Counted from the stretch's first letter, positions 48,892 to 61,100 are shown. The stretch is 64,000 nucleotides of DNA from Theocolax elegans (GCA_026168455.1 CM047428.1:2608887-2672886); one strand, 5' to 3'. Made by a program: numbers and translations. The notes: generated by a model from the sequence alone, not told the origin.

Positions 48892-50597
48892 CTACAAATA
48901 AATATTGTATAAATAATTTAACAATTTTAGAAGCAGTTATCCCAGCAGGAAATTGAAACAATTAGTAATGATTAATAAAAATGAATAAATGTAAAAATTA
49001 CGATGTATAAAGATATAATACCTAGATTTAAGATAAATAAAAATAGCTATTATTTTTTATTAATTTTTATAAATATGTTTATCAATACTTATTAATTATT
49101 TCCAATTTTTCATCCGTATAACATAATAATATAAGAAAAAAACGGGTTTTATGGGTAAAGAAGGTACGATTTCACAAAAAAGAAAAAAATAATAAAAATT
49201 TATAATCAAAAGTATAAAATATAATTAATTACATACAAACATGATTGTAAAAATGATTAAAAGTTATTACTTTTTAAGGGTAAAAATCTTATAAGATTCA
49301 CAAACATGAAAAAAGTAATAAAAATAAATAATATAGTTTATATACATGTAACTAATTGTCTCAAATCTAGGTATTATATATTATTAATAAAAGTTATTTT
49401 TATTTTTCCGCCTGGGTATTAAAATTTGTATAGTATTTGTACATACTTGTAGGCGTTACCTCCAGTCGATATAGCAATTAACATCATCACGTAAGAACCA
49501 AAATTTTGTTTATAAGAGTCGGTGATTGTTTTGATAAAGATTAGGATAAATGTCCCAACAATCGTAATTACTACGAGCAATGCATACACCCGAGGTTCAA
49601 ATATTTCAAACAAGTTTAAAATATTTTTTGTATACAAAGATTTGTCAATCAGCAAGCATGACGATTCTATGAACAATGGCCAGGTACAAGTAATATTTTG
49701 TTTGCCAAATTGTATCCCATCAGGCGCAAAATTCAACATAAATTTTATTTCACCTTTGTCCAACATATCCATAGACAATCTAAATGCATTTCCTATGGAA
49801 GATTTATTACCCATTAAATTATGTGACATGTAAAGCGGATAATTGATTCGAAAATTGAATCCTTTTTTCATCGTAGTCATAAATTCATATTCCAACCCCT
49901 GAAAATTTTCAATGTCCACATCTACATTTCTTTTCTGTTTTTTCAATTCCATCATCGGTGGATTGTAATAAAGCGATACAGGTACAATTTCATCTTTCAA
50001 ATCAACTTTACAGGTGTACCCTGGTATTAAATATGTAGCCATTGATAGTGCATATTTCTGTATCGTTTTGGAGGAGGCGCACACTCGATAGCTTGAATTA
50101 TTTCGAAAATCCAGAATAATCGCATTTGCGAGATCGTCTTGAACTTTATAATTATCAAAGTTTTTGAGTAGCTCATGTACAACGCACTCCTTTCCGCATA
50201 CTACTACTATCTTCGTTTTATAATTCCACGCAATATGATTTTTTTCAAATAAAAGTGAAATGCTGCTCAAATGTTTATTTTCGTTCACTACAATTACGAA
50301 ACAATCCGAAAAATTAATAATTTTCGATTTGCTCACGAGATTTAAATTATTATTGTAATAATAAATAATCATTACACTGCTTAGTTTAATGCGTTTAAAA
50401 AATTCGTTTGTATCAAAATCGGTTTGATTTGAGTTATTCGAAGTAATAAGTATCGTAGATTTGCACGTTGTGAAATTGAACGTGATGTTTTTATGCAGTT
50501 GAAAGAAATACATTTTCTTCGTTATTATTACAGATGACCGTGTAAATTCTATTATAAACGTGACAAATAATAATTTTATGTAATTAACAATTACCAT
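48177..50597 (-). CDS. Divergent ionotropic receptor, gene IR-B (two exons)
   Basis: Paralogue of IR-A with the same two-exon structure and intron phase: exons 50597-49447 and 48891-48177, joined through GTATGT and TTGTAG borders, 621 residues. It has a signal-peptide-like start (YIKLLFVTFIIEF), an S1-like lobe (NFQGLEYEFMTTMKKGFNFR), TM1 and pore identical to IR-A (YALLVVITIVGTFILIFI, GSYVMMLIAISTGG), TM2 (IVFLTYMIFYLIILNVFQGN), an S2 lobe and TM3 about 596-615. The S1 lobe differs strongly from IR-A while the flanks are identical at the DNA level, so ligand specificity may differ (inference). Its intron is 555 bp against 76 bp in IR-A because of an inserted repeat. It lies tail-to-tail with MDN1, 313 bp between stop codons. 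Both reading frames are intact. Confidence 0.88.
48940..49416. mobile_element. TIR element in the IR-B intron
   Basis: Absent from the otherwise alignable IR-A intron. Imperfect inverted ends (CCCAGCAGGAAAT at left, complement of CCGCCTGGG at right) are flanked by TA on both sides. A second inverted pair lies inside (ATAATACCTAGATTT at 49015-49029, its complement at 49363-49377). No coding capacity. Looks like a small non-autonomous DNA transposon inserted after the gene duplication. Confidence 0.6.
49447..50597 (-). CDS. IR-B exon 1
   Basis: Start codon at 50597-50595, followed by a hydrophobic leader. Phase 2 end after GGNAY. 49435-49640 and 49999-50310 are identical to 38328-38533 and 38886-39197 of IR-A. 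Confidence 0.88.
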
Positions 50598-51127
50598 TTT
50601 ATCATATGTGTATCACTCAATTCAGCAGTATTTATTTCAACCTTTTTGTTTTATAAATATTTGTACTGCTTCTTAACTCGAAACGAACTCTGTCAAGTAG
50701 GTATATTGATTACCATGGTTTAGAGTTAGTAAATAATTTTTATTTTACATTCTTAAACGCTCTTTTAATATTTTACTTTACAAATATATATGCGCTTTTA
50801 CTTATTTTATTACTATATTTAAATACACCTCGTGCTTATTATTGTTTATTATTGTTTTTGTTCTTTCACGTATTGTACACATTGCAGAATACACTTGAAA
50901 AAATGGAGTGTAATTTTTAGAAGAATCTATTAAATTTTAGAATAACTTCTGCTTGGTATGTTACCAAATAGATTGATTCTAAATGTAAAATAAAATTTTC
51001 TACTACAAATCTTCTTTGTAACGATAGATTTTTTGTAATTTTTATACGATTCTCGTAAATATATTTAATATTTAATTTTGGTTAGGAAGAACAATTGAAA
51101 TATATTTTCATTTTTTATAACCTGAAT
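50598..51127. other. IR-B upstream region
   Basis: AT-rich. It should contain the IR-B promoter, but it shows no similarity by eye to the region upstream of IR-A. Confidence 0.4.
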
Positions 51128-51347
51128 TTTGTAGAGTGAGAGATTCTGAAGTAGAAGATCGGCAGAAGTACACGATTAAAAATAATAATTTTAAGACATT
51201 ATTTTAAATTTATCTACTAAACTTTATACAAATGTTTAATTAATATTTTTCCAAATTAGGGAGAGACTCGTTGGATACGTTGATGAACTTTCCCCAAACA
51301 TAGACTTTATCTTAAGGAAATATAAAGCAATACATTTTTATGCGAAA
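51128..51347 (+). repeat. Second, decayed copy of the SINE-like module
   Basis: Shares GTAGAG.GAGAGA, GAAGTAGAAGATCGG, ACAAATGTTTAATTAATATT and the final ACATTTTTA.GCG block, in the same order, with 1964-2245. The B box is lost. Confidence 0.5.
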
Positions 51348-51425
51348 TTGCACTGATACATAGTTTTTAATTATTTATAATGCACAAAATAAATTAACAA
51401 TTGACTGTTCTTTTATACGTGAGTA

Positions 51426-52393
51426 GGGCGGGGTCTGATTTGACAAAGTCTCATTCAAAATTAGCGCGTTGTTTCGAATTTCAAAACTTAAAAACACATT
51501 TCTATTATTTACCAAGAGAAATAGAAGGTCGTTATTTCGAAAATAATGCATTCTTTAAGTTTTTGTATGTTTGTTCCGAAAATTCAAACTTTAAAATTGT
51601 TATACGCAATCATAATGATAATAAGGACCGTGAATTATAATTTCGATAATGACCGCAAGGTGGCGAGCGCTTATCAGTCGCCACCTGTTAATGTTATCAA
51701 AGCGACCGACCTATGTTGCACATACAGATTGCCGGGAACCCGGGAAGCGATCCGGGAGTATACCTACCTACGATAGGTGTTTTGTAACCCTTGTTAGAAC
51801 GAATAAACAGGCAACTTTTTAAATTAAGATCTTTTGGTCATAATTTTACCCCTCTCCCAACTTCGACTCCTCCGTCGTACATCATCACTGGATACGACTA
51901 TTGATAACCTGAGACAATGTCAGCAGCCGTCATGCCGTTACCTGTCTAAACCGAGGGTCGTCTCTATCAAGGCAAGTCGATTCAAGGCAATTGACAGAGT
52001 TCCTCTTAGAATCTTTAAACGTGAATGGAGCTCACCGGCGGTCTATACCGACCGTCCGACTCTTGGGCGACCAAGACCAGGACCAGGCTCGTATATAGCT
52101 GGTTGACGGGTCAGTGCTCTGATACCTCTCGTTTACGACAAAGTGTAGACAAATCACTTTTATAATATTTTTCTTATTAACATCTTGATAACAGACAATA
52201 AAACAAAAAATTATTCATCTACTATGTGGAATTCGAAATATTGCAACTAATACAAAATAATTAACGATTTTATTACTTTCGAAATAATGATCATTACATT
52301 TTCTATATATTCTCCAAAAATTTATTCTAATTTTTAAAACTCGAAATATCCCACATATTTTAAACGAGCCATCGATAAATCAGAACCATCCAT
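51426..52393. mobile_element. Second hAT-type MITE copy, split by an insertion
   Basis: Left half 51426-51597 and right half 52141-52393 align in order with the element at 14439-14864 (for example ACCAAGAGAAATAGAA, CTTGATAACAGACAATAAAA, TTACTTTCGAAATAATGATC). The middle is foreign. Terminal repeats are mutated, so this copy is older. Confidence 0.65.
51598..52140 (+). mobile_element. Probable solo LTR inserted in the MITE
   Basis: GC-richer segment of 543 bp that starts TGTTATACG and ends TTTACGACA, interrupting the MITE. An AATAAA lies near 51802 and a hairpin AGGTGGCGA...TCGCCACCT at about 51659-51689. A clean target duplication is not visible. No reverse transcriptase or gag. Another kind of insertion is possible. 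Confidence 0.4.
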
Positions 52394-52621
52394 TTGTAGT
52401 AGTGCGTTAATTGAGTTTCTAAAAAAAATGTGAGAAGTAAATTAGTTTATTTAAAATTATAATTTAAAAACTATATATGATTTTCAATTAAAGTAAATGA
52501 AATAATAATCCTATTTGTATTAAAACTGTTAGAAATGAAAAAAATCTTCTAATATGAGTTAGAAATCCATATATCAAGCAGATTTCTTCTATAAATTTAG
52601 AAGAATTTCCTTAATCAAAAC

Positions 52622-52664
<43 letters not shown>
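52622..52664 (+). repeat. (TA)n microsatellite
   Basis: About 21 TA units with one TG interruption. Confidence 0.9.
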
Positions 52665-52734
52665 AGCAGTAATATTACCCCACTCTTTCCGTGATGTACC
52701 CTACACGGGCTATGCAATAACACTTATTTTGATA

Positions 52735-52920
52735 AATATATTAATAATACGTAATTTATAATTATTAATTAACAAATTTAAATATAAGATTAAAACACAA
52801 TCACTAATAGAAATCTTCTAATTATTATAATAATTAGAAGATTCTTATAACACCTTATATTTAATATGTTTATTCTTAATTACAAATTACGTATTATTAA
52901 TTTTAATTGATTTAATTTTA
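52735..52920. repeat. Inverted repeat with a perfect 32-bp palindrome core
   Basis: Arms share TTAATAATACGTAATTT and its complement. The centre 52812-52843 is an uninterrupted perfect palindrome starting AATCTTCTAATTATTA. Probably a small fold-back element. Confidence 0.55.
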
Positions 52921-53125
52921 CTATAACAGATTTTCAGAAGCACGTAATTCGATTGATTTTCTAAAACTTAAAATTCATTTTATGAGTGTTCTTGAAAAAA
53001 AATGTGTAATTAATTAAAAGATTATATAAGCATGGTTAATATCAAATTGAATTATGCTTTAATCGCATAAACATTAGCTGCAATGAGTAATTTCTACGTT
53101 CCCAAGAAATTTAATAATTTCTGTT

Positions 53126-53486
53126 AAGGACATGTCAGACTTAGAAAATGGTTACATATATATTTATTTATAAACAAAAATTTTAATTTTTTAATAAATC
53201 ATGATCGTTACGCCTTTAGACACGTTTTAAACAATATATACCCAAATTCTCCCAGATTTTGAAATTGATAAATTAATTAAGATATTTGGGTTAAAAGTTT
53301 GTGTCTTTTCTAATTAATATAATATTATTACAACTATGAATTTTTTTTCAACAAAGTCAATTGCCACGCCCTCCCTTCAGTTTCAAACTATCCGTATGAA
53401 TTTCGTTCCGATTTTTAATTCAATATTTTAGGTATAATCTTTGTACTGAAAGGTGTTTCTTGTAATTTGAATCCAATATCTCTCCT
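53126..53486. mobile_element. Second, decayed copy of the MDN1 intron-10 element
   Basis: Same order of blocks as 42623-42982: AAGGACATGTCAGAC at left, TTTTTAATTCAATATTTT and GAAAGGTGT near the right end. Terminal repeats are partly mutated. Confidence 0.45.
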
Positions 53487-55289
53487 TAATAATCGTCAAT
53501 GAGATAAAAAATTAATTTATATAATTTAACTGATATTGATATAATATTATATTAAAAATACTTAGACGAGCAGCTCATATTCCCTTTAAATAGAGTAGCC
53601 CAGATAAGTCAGTTTCCTCGTATACCAACAGAGGGTGAGTTATCCTCCAAGGGTAACTAGCAATCTTGAAGTAAAAAATATCGTCGTTGCTGAAATCGAC
53701 TGGTTTGTTCTGTCGATTGAAAAACACACATGCAAATTAATTTACACATTCTTAATATATTTAATAATCAATTTGGAGCATACAACCTTTACGAGTGACA
53801 GTCTAGAATTCAGTTAACTTACTTACCAGCAAACGGTGTACCTACCCTCGAAAGGTACAACAATACTGACGTAAATAAACATCAGTCAATAACATTTAAC
53901 AGAGCAAATATATATCTGTAACTGTAAGTAGGCAAGATAACTATGATACGTACCTTACACGGTAATAAAAATAAAATAAATAAACTAATTATTTAAGTTA
54001 CGATTATAGATATTACTGATAAGTTATTACGATCCACGAGCTTTCGATGAAAAAGAATAACTATATATACAAAACGGTTTTGTTCCTCGTCTCTCTATCG
54101 CGTACGCGGCATCGATTAATGGCACGAGCGTACCGGCATTTGCGAATGAGCAATATTACATTGGGCGCGAAATCAGATCCCTCGGCACCATGTGGGTATG
54201 CACTTTATTTGAAATACGACCAATTCCGTACAGACGCGTTCCTGATTCTCTACTTTTTTTTATCTATCTTTATTCCTGCAATCTCTATCTATATACACAC
54301 GCGTATGTATAGACGTGAGTTAGAATAAGAGAACGCAACGATATTTCCGCGATTCGTATATATACGTAAGAGAAAAAACAAACAAGATAGATCGATATAT
54401 ATATATATATATATATATTTTTATTTGACTTAATCAATATATTTATATAATGGTAATGGTATTAAAGGTATATTGCCACTGCGAATCGACGTGTCAAGTG
54501 TAATAGATGTTACAATGGATATTTTACTTTCTCCATAGTGCGAGAATTCCGATTAGATTTATATACGTGCACAATCGGGTAGGAGAAATATTGTAGTAGA
54601 TGATTTAAGGGGGTCTCATAATCCATTTTTGTTGATTAATTAATTTTAATAATAAAGGAGAATTGTGTGGAAAAATAAGAGAATAAGGCGATTTCGTTTA
54701 TCCATAGTATAACTGTATGTTGAATTTTAGACTCAAAATTTTATTGCCTTTTTGGGTAAGGAATGGTTCTTATATAAGTACAATAATATTTTACTCTGAA
54801 AAGCTGTAGACAGTTACATTATTAATAAACGAAAGTCTCTTTCCTCTTATTTTTTTTCATGTACCTGTTTTATTTACAGATTTATTGACTATTATCGCGT
54901 TTGTCGGTAAGGTAGGGAGGATAAATTTACAACTTGCAGCCTATAACAATCATTTTAAAATTATTGAATTAAAAATCTGAAATTTTTTATACTGATAAAT
55001 TAATAACATAAAAAATATCGTGACGATTGATTTTTTCGTATAAAAATATGTAATAATAATTGAATAGACAAATTTTTGTATTAAATGTTGACTCCGAATC
55101 GCCCGTGCATGTAATTATTACATAAATGAATTTAATCAGTCTTTACGAGCTAATAACCGTCTATTCAATATTTTTTAATGTAATAAAAAGGGGGGTTTCT
55201 ATAATATTTAAAATTTTGGTTAGATGCAAGTTAGCTCGTAAAGACCGATTGAATTCATGTATATAATAAACGAATGTTTGATTAATTAA
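53487..55289. other. Non-coding stretch
   Basis: AT-rich, with a (TA) run at 54395-54418. No gene supported. Confidence 0.45.
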
Positions 55290-55333
55290 GGCGGTAGACC
55301 TGAGTTAAAACGAAAAAATAATTAGCAAATTTT

Positions 55334-55675
55334 TGAACCGACACGGTGGCGGAATGGCGGAGACGCACCTCGGCCGATCACGAAGGTTAAGCAGCACTGA
55401 GTGCAGTTGGCACTTGGATGGGTGACACCATTCTTATGCGGCTTTCGGGATCGGTTAGGTGTTTTTCCACACTAGACAACGTGAGCGGAAGGAGTGGAAC
55501 ATTCGGTTTCGGTGTTTGGGCCTACGCAAGGTGACCTGAACACCCCGGGCGAATGCGAGACGGTGGGGACCGGGATGGGAAAAATTGGAATGTTTTCACC
55601 CCCACACATAGGTGGTAGGGGTGTCCCTGTAAAAACCCGTTTAATGGGTATACGGGGTTATGAGCAAAGAGAATA
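55334..55675 (+). mobile_element. 5S-rRNA-like SINE with 14-bp target duplication
   Basis: Flanked by the direct repeat AATTAGCAAATTTT at 55320-55333 and 55676-55689, so it entered by target-primed retroposition. The head (about 55370-55460) resembles 5S rRNA: CCGATCACGAAGGTTAAGC covers the A-box region and ACTTGGATGGGTGAC the C box of the 5S internal promoter. The 3' body has no open frame of note. Resembles the 5S-derived (SINE3) class. Confidence 0.7.
55370..55460 (+). other. 5S rRNA-like segment (SINE head, not a functional gene)
   Basis: Only the central and 3' internal-control motifs of 5S are kept. The 5' and 3' ends of a 5S gene, which pair to helix I, are not present. Confidence 0.6.
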
Positions 55676-56293
55676 AATTAGCAAATTTTCGTTACTCTGT
55701 CAAAATTTTATTTTTGTAACTATATAAACAAAAAAATTTGAGGTTGAAGTTTCTTGAATTTCATCACATGGGACACTTTTGCTCGACGACTATTGGACCA
55801 AATTGAACGTAATATGGCTCAAAAGCATGCTGTTGACACATACTAAAACTTTTATGGAGCGCATTTTTTTATTAGGTCTTCATTTCGAATTTGTGTGCCA
55901 GAATATCGAATCATTTATTTAAAAATTCTAAATCGCTACATATTTTGGTACACAGATTAGAAATGAAGACCTAATTAAAAAATGTAATCCATCAAAGTTT
56001 TAGTGTGTGTCAACAGCTTCCTTTTGCACCTGATTACGTTCGATTTGGTCCAATAGGTAGTCGTCGAGCAAAAGTGTTCCATGCGATGAAATTCAAGAAA
56101 CTGAGGTATCAAAAATAGAAATTAATTGTAAGGCGCAAAAGCAACATTTTGAGGTTCAGCAGCCGGGAAACTGAAGATTTAATTAAATACTTCAACCTCA
56201 ATTTTTTTTGTTTATATAGTTACAAAAATAAAATTTTAAGAGCGTAACAAAAATATGCTAATTATTTATTCGTTTTAACTTAGGCCTACCCCC

Positions 56294-58121
56294 TAAATTT
56301 GAGGTAATTTTGAGTAAAAAAATGTGTAAACTTTAAACCTAAGCATTATACGCGCTAATCAAGGATGTAAACATCTTAAAATATTTGGGTACATTGTTTA
56401 AAAGATGCCTATATGGGTCTCACATTCAGGATTAAAAAAAAAATGATTATTTTTTGTTTATAAAATAACATAAGAAAAGCTCATTCTCCGAGTTTCACAT
56501 CCCCTTAAATAGAACGAAATATATTAATTGTGGTTTCGTGGTGGTTCTCGTAAAAGAAAAAATAACAAAAATGTGTAATATATATTTTAATGTATATATT
56601 GGAAACCCTATGAAATTTAAAAAATTGCTTTCCCTTATATATCTTAATACAGTTGATTGTTATTTAGAAAATACGTGTATATACGGTCGATGCTGAACAA
56701 AAGTGAAATATATACAAGAAACAGCTAGGTAGGAAAGCTCGGGCGCGTTATTATATCTATAAATTTAACGACACACGGGATACGAGGGGCTGGTGGTGCT
56801 GCGCCAATGGTACTGAATGCACATCGACTTTTATCCTCTATATACTCGGTAGAGTTTTATTTCGTCAATTACTCAATATTTGAACAGAACTGGCGCACTA
56901 AATTTCATTCCTTTTTATGTATGTTGAAAGATGTCGATGTCCAATGTTTGACTTTTACCATGAAAAATGCATGGAAAATACTGCGAATGCGGGATATGTA
57001 CAATCGGATCGGTTAACTAATTTTCAACGAACTTTTACGTTTCGATACGTTATACGTAGTTATATATATATATTTTACATTTTGGTCATTCCAATTTTTT
57101 TATTACAAAATTCACCTATATATCAATAGGTACGTATACCGCCGTTATCGTCGGTAATGGCTATATTTCGAAAAAAAATAACCGATATTATCGTAAATCA
57201 TTATTTTTCAACAACTTTTTTGGTTATTACCCGAATAATTTATTTTGTATTTATTATTATTATCATTATTATTATTTCTATTTTTTTAATCTTCTTTCTT
57301 AATCAAGCATCGGTGCAATTGCACGTAATGTATCGAGAAAAGTGAATATCTACTTTTCGATCGAATGAAGTATCTTGTACTTAATTTACGTAACGTCATA
57401 AATCATCCTCACTGCAACTACATTATTTTTCGTTATAAATTATTCTAGTACAGTAGTACTTCTACGTATGAACGGTAAGAAAAAAAATTCGAAAAAGATT
57501 AAACTAAGATATAGGAGAAACTTAAAAAAAGGGAAATATAATAATAGAAATGGAAATATAAAGGAGACTGCGCTGATGGGTATGAATCTTCAGGTTTAGT
57601 TAAAAAAGAAAAAAGGTCCCCTTATCACGAGGGATCTCGAGCACGGCATCTAATTAAGTCGTCATTAATCTCGTCTACTGCGAATTGTCGGGTAAATGAA
57701 TATTCAACAGAATCCTAGAGAAGATATATATTCACAGATATATATACGTATATACAATTCCGATGCCTATACAGAGGAGCAATAAAAGTGCTGACTGCTC
57801 ACCATACCTTAGTGATAAATTACTTGAAATTTAACGTTAACGTTCTTAAAATATATATGTATGTATGTATATCTATAGGACGTATTCGGGCAGAACGTGC
57901 AGGTCCTTCTCTCACTCCCTCTTTCTCTTTGGTTCGGTGCACGTGAAAATGTCCTCGATATAATAAGAAACTTGAGGCTGAATAATGTTTGGTTATATAT
58001 TTTGCGCGCCGAGTTCCTCTGTCCTTCTCGCGAAACTTGTTCCGCTTTCAAGCAGGACCAACTCTCCATGGCTTCCTCTTACTCTTTCTTATAATACTTC
58101 TTTTTTCCGCTCTTTGTAGTT
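56294..58121. other. Non-coding stretch
   Basis: The first 220 bp may be a further decayed relative of the 42623-42982 element (complement of TCACATCCCCTTAA near 56500). The rest is AT-rich with short TA and TATG runs. No gene supported. Confidence 0.35.
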
Positions 58122-58161
58122 GTCTTCTTCTTCTTCTTCTTCTTCTTCTTCTTCTTCTTCC
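58122..58161 (+). repeat. (CTT)n microsatellite
   Basis: About 13 CTT units. Confidence 0.9.
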
Positions 58162-61100
58162 TCCCGGCATCGTTTTTTTTTCTTTTACCCGCTTTTTTTC
58201 CCTCATTCTTTCCCAGTGCACTCGGTAAGTTCTAATGAAGCGGGATAAGGTGTAGGAGGAGTTGCTTCCGGAATAACCGTACCGAGGATTTGAAATTTTT
58301 TAAAAGTTTAGAATGTATGTGCTATGACTTAATTCCGGTGTGTCTCCTCGGTGAATAGTAATTTTTTTCGATGTTGTTCCCTGTATTTGGGTATTATCCA
58401 CGTTATTCTTTCTTTTAATTCAACCCTTTTTATGCGTACTTATACAACATTGGTATATATAGATACTTACATATCTCCTATTTAATACCATTTTATATCT
58501 TGATTTGAAAAAAAGAGAGAAAAATTAGAAAGAAAAAATATTAAAATACAAAATTTTGAGAGTTGAGAAAAAAAATTGGTTTGAGGAATTTTTCGAGTGG
58601 AAATATTTTGAGACAACCTTATCTAATTATCTATTCGTGATCCGGTAATAATAATGTTCTCGTAGAAGGCTCACATGATATCGTCATATTCAGGCACTCT
58701 GATCCCCTGATAGAAATCATATTCCATTAAATAAGTATTAAATAGACTGTTTGAATAGAATGGGCAAAAAAATAGGCGAAAAATGTGCCCATTTCATTAA
58801 AATCCTATTTATCTCCAATTTTTGAGTTTCTAAATATAGATTACAGTTGAATCTAGTTATGTCCTATTAAATATCTATTAAAAATGAACAAGTGAAAAAT
58901 CTAATAAAACAGCGTTTATCTTCGTAAATACTGGAAATACAATAGAAATTAGTTGTAAATCAGACGAAAACGTTAAAAACCCATCGGAAACTATAGTAAT
59001 TTTGAAGTTTACTCTTTCCGGAAAGCTGGAAACATTAATCGAATGTTTTGAGGTTGTGGTCATTCTAATAAGTGCTAATAAAATGGGAGAAAAATTTCTA
59101 CTAGTGTAAATTTCTACTAGCGTAATACAATATAAGAAAAAAATTAATCAAAATGAAAGAAATTGTGGTATTTTTTTGTTAATCTTATATAATGTATAAA
59201 ATAATTTAAAACGTTAAAATAAAGCTTTCTATTATCCAAAATATTATTCTACTCATTTACATTATACTAATTTTTATTTTTATATGATACATTATATATA
59301 CTTTTACATTTAGTAAATATGACTCAAATAAATTTTCGATCATATTTTGTAAATATAAGCATTCTTTGCAAATAAATAAATTATTATTATTATTATTATT
59401 TACTGATATCCATTATTAAAATTCTTATAGTTTAAAGAAAATTATGTTTTCTTCTTTTTGAGCTGATTTTAAAATCAAATATATTGTATTATAAGAGCCT
59501 TACATGCTCATCATCCTCCGATTTTAACGCTATTACCAACCATACCGTGTGATGATCAGGTGTTTTATGAAGTCCTGACAAGGGTTTTCAGAATCCTGAT
59601 CACGGCGTGCTGGGACTCATATAGGTGTGGTGGGTAAACACCGTAAAATCTCGATGATAAAATCATACGATATATATGGAAGTGCCATATAGGTGTACAA
59701 ACTAGAATACAAAAAATATACGTACACTATTATTTTGAAAAGTTATTTCAACAAAATTTTATTAAATATTACCTTAGTCGTCTAAGATATACTTATAACC
59801 GCAACTCGATCTACAGATCAATCAAATTTCTAGCGATATATTGAATATTTTTTGAAACATATGAATTCGATGCATTATTTAGAGACTATAGTTCGCGGAA
59901 AATTGGAGTTCTCAAGGAATGTTGTGTAGGAATCCTGCATTGTATTTTTCAAATATAGGATAAAAAAAAGAGAGAGAGAGAGATTCACACGTATACGGTG
60001 CACAATAAAAGAAAGAGAACAATCGATTCGCGGATGCATCGACGCGCATCCAGCCTTATAACGACGAATTTTCTGAAATGAAGAATAGGTTATTGAATGG
60101 GTTCTAGTATCGGGGAACGCATACTAATATCGATTACTCCTTTCCCAGATATTTAAAGAGCGATTTATAATTTTTGGATGAACGATACTCAAATTTTATT
60201 ATACCAATATATCTTTTTATAAAATTAATAAAAAAATAATATAAGATTGTGAACAATGAGATAACTAAACAATGCAATGAGAATTTCATTGTCTAAACAG
60301 ATTATATTATAATCGATACTGTTTTTACTAAAGTTGAAAAATCATCATTATAACGAAACATCATCGTACAAAAATTCCTCGCCGTTTCCTGGTTCACCAG
60401 TTGATAGGGACTAATTTTATTTATATTATACCATTTTTAGTAATACTCACACCATTTTTTAATTTTAAACTCAGCTGTACAACGTCTCGGTAAATGACAA
60501 TTCGCGGATTTGCCAGGTGGTTGCGTCGCGGCTGATGAATATTAACGAGTTACCGCCGCGCGAAGAGGCTTGATGAGTACAAACGATCTCCTTGCTCCCG
60601 TCTCTCACTCCCTTATATTCCAAGTGTACGTCTACTTCCTTTATCTTGGTCATCTTTATCTATTTTAACGCGGGCTATTTTTCTTCTTGCGATGCGTTTA
60701 ACTATCGATTTATTTTTTTATATAAAAAACGGTTCTTGTCGATGTGTGTTATTGATGTTCATCATTTCGTCGAATATGCAGTTTCCTTTTGTAAACAAAT
60801 TTGCCAACAAGCAATTTTTTTTCGTGTTGATAAATTATTAATATTACGGCACGTACAATGCATAATTGTGTCTTAGTTTAACATGCAATAAAGATCCTAT
60901 TTCGAAATCAGTAGAAATACTTATCGTACGTCAGACGGACAAGTACCATTTTATCAAGCGCTCTAAAACAAGTTTTCTCTTAAGCCCCGCAACTTATTTA
61001 TAAACATAATATATTAAATTGATTAAATAAAAATGATAACAATTTGTATACAACTTACGTTAATGTATAAGCGTAATTTTAAACGCTTGTCTAACGCATT

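Larger units (their letters stand above)
55290..56293. mobile_element. Fold-back element interrupted by a SINE
   Basis: Terminal arms GCGGTAGACCTGAGTTAAAA and complement of TTTTAACTTAGGCCTACCCC continue, after a 5S-like insertion, into arms of about 250 bp (for example ACACTTTTGCTCGACGACTA against its complement near 56053-56075) that meet around 55920. The right arm has roughly 95 bp extra near 56107-56200. Confidence 0.7.

Noticed and set aside
55370..55460. Functional 5S rRNA gene
   Set aside because: Terminal helix sequences are missing and the segment is inside a retroposed unit with a target duplication.
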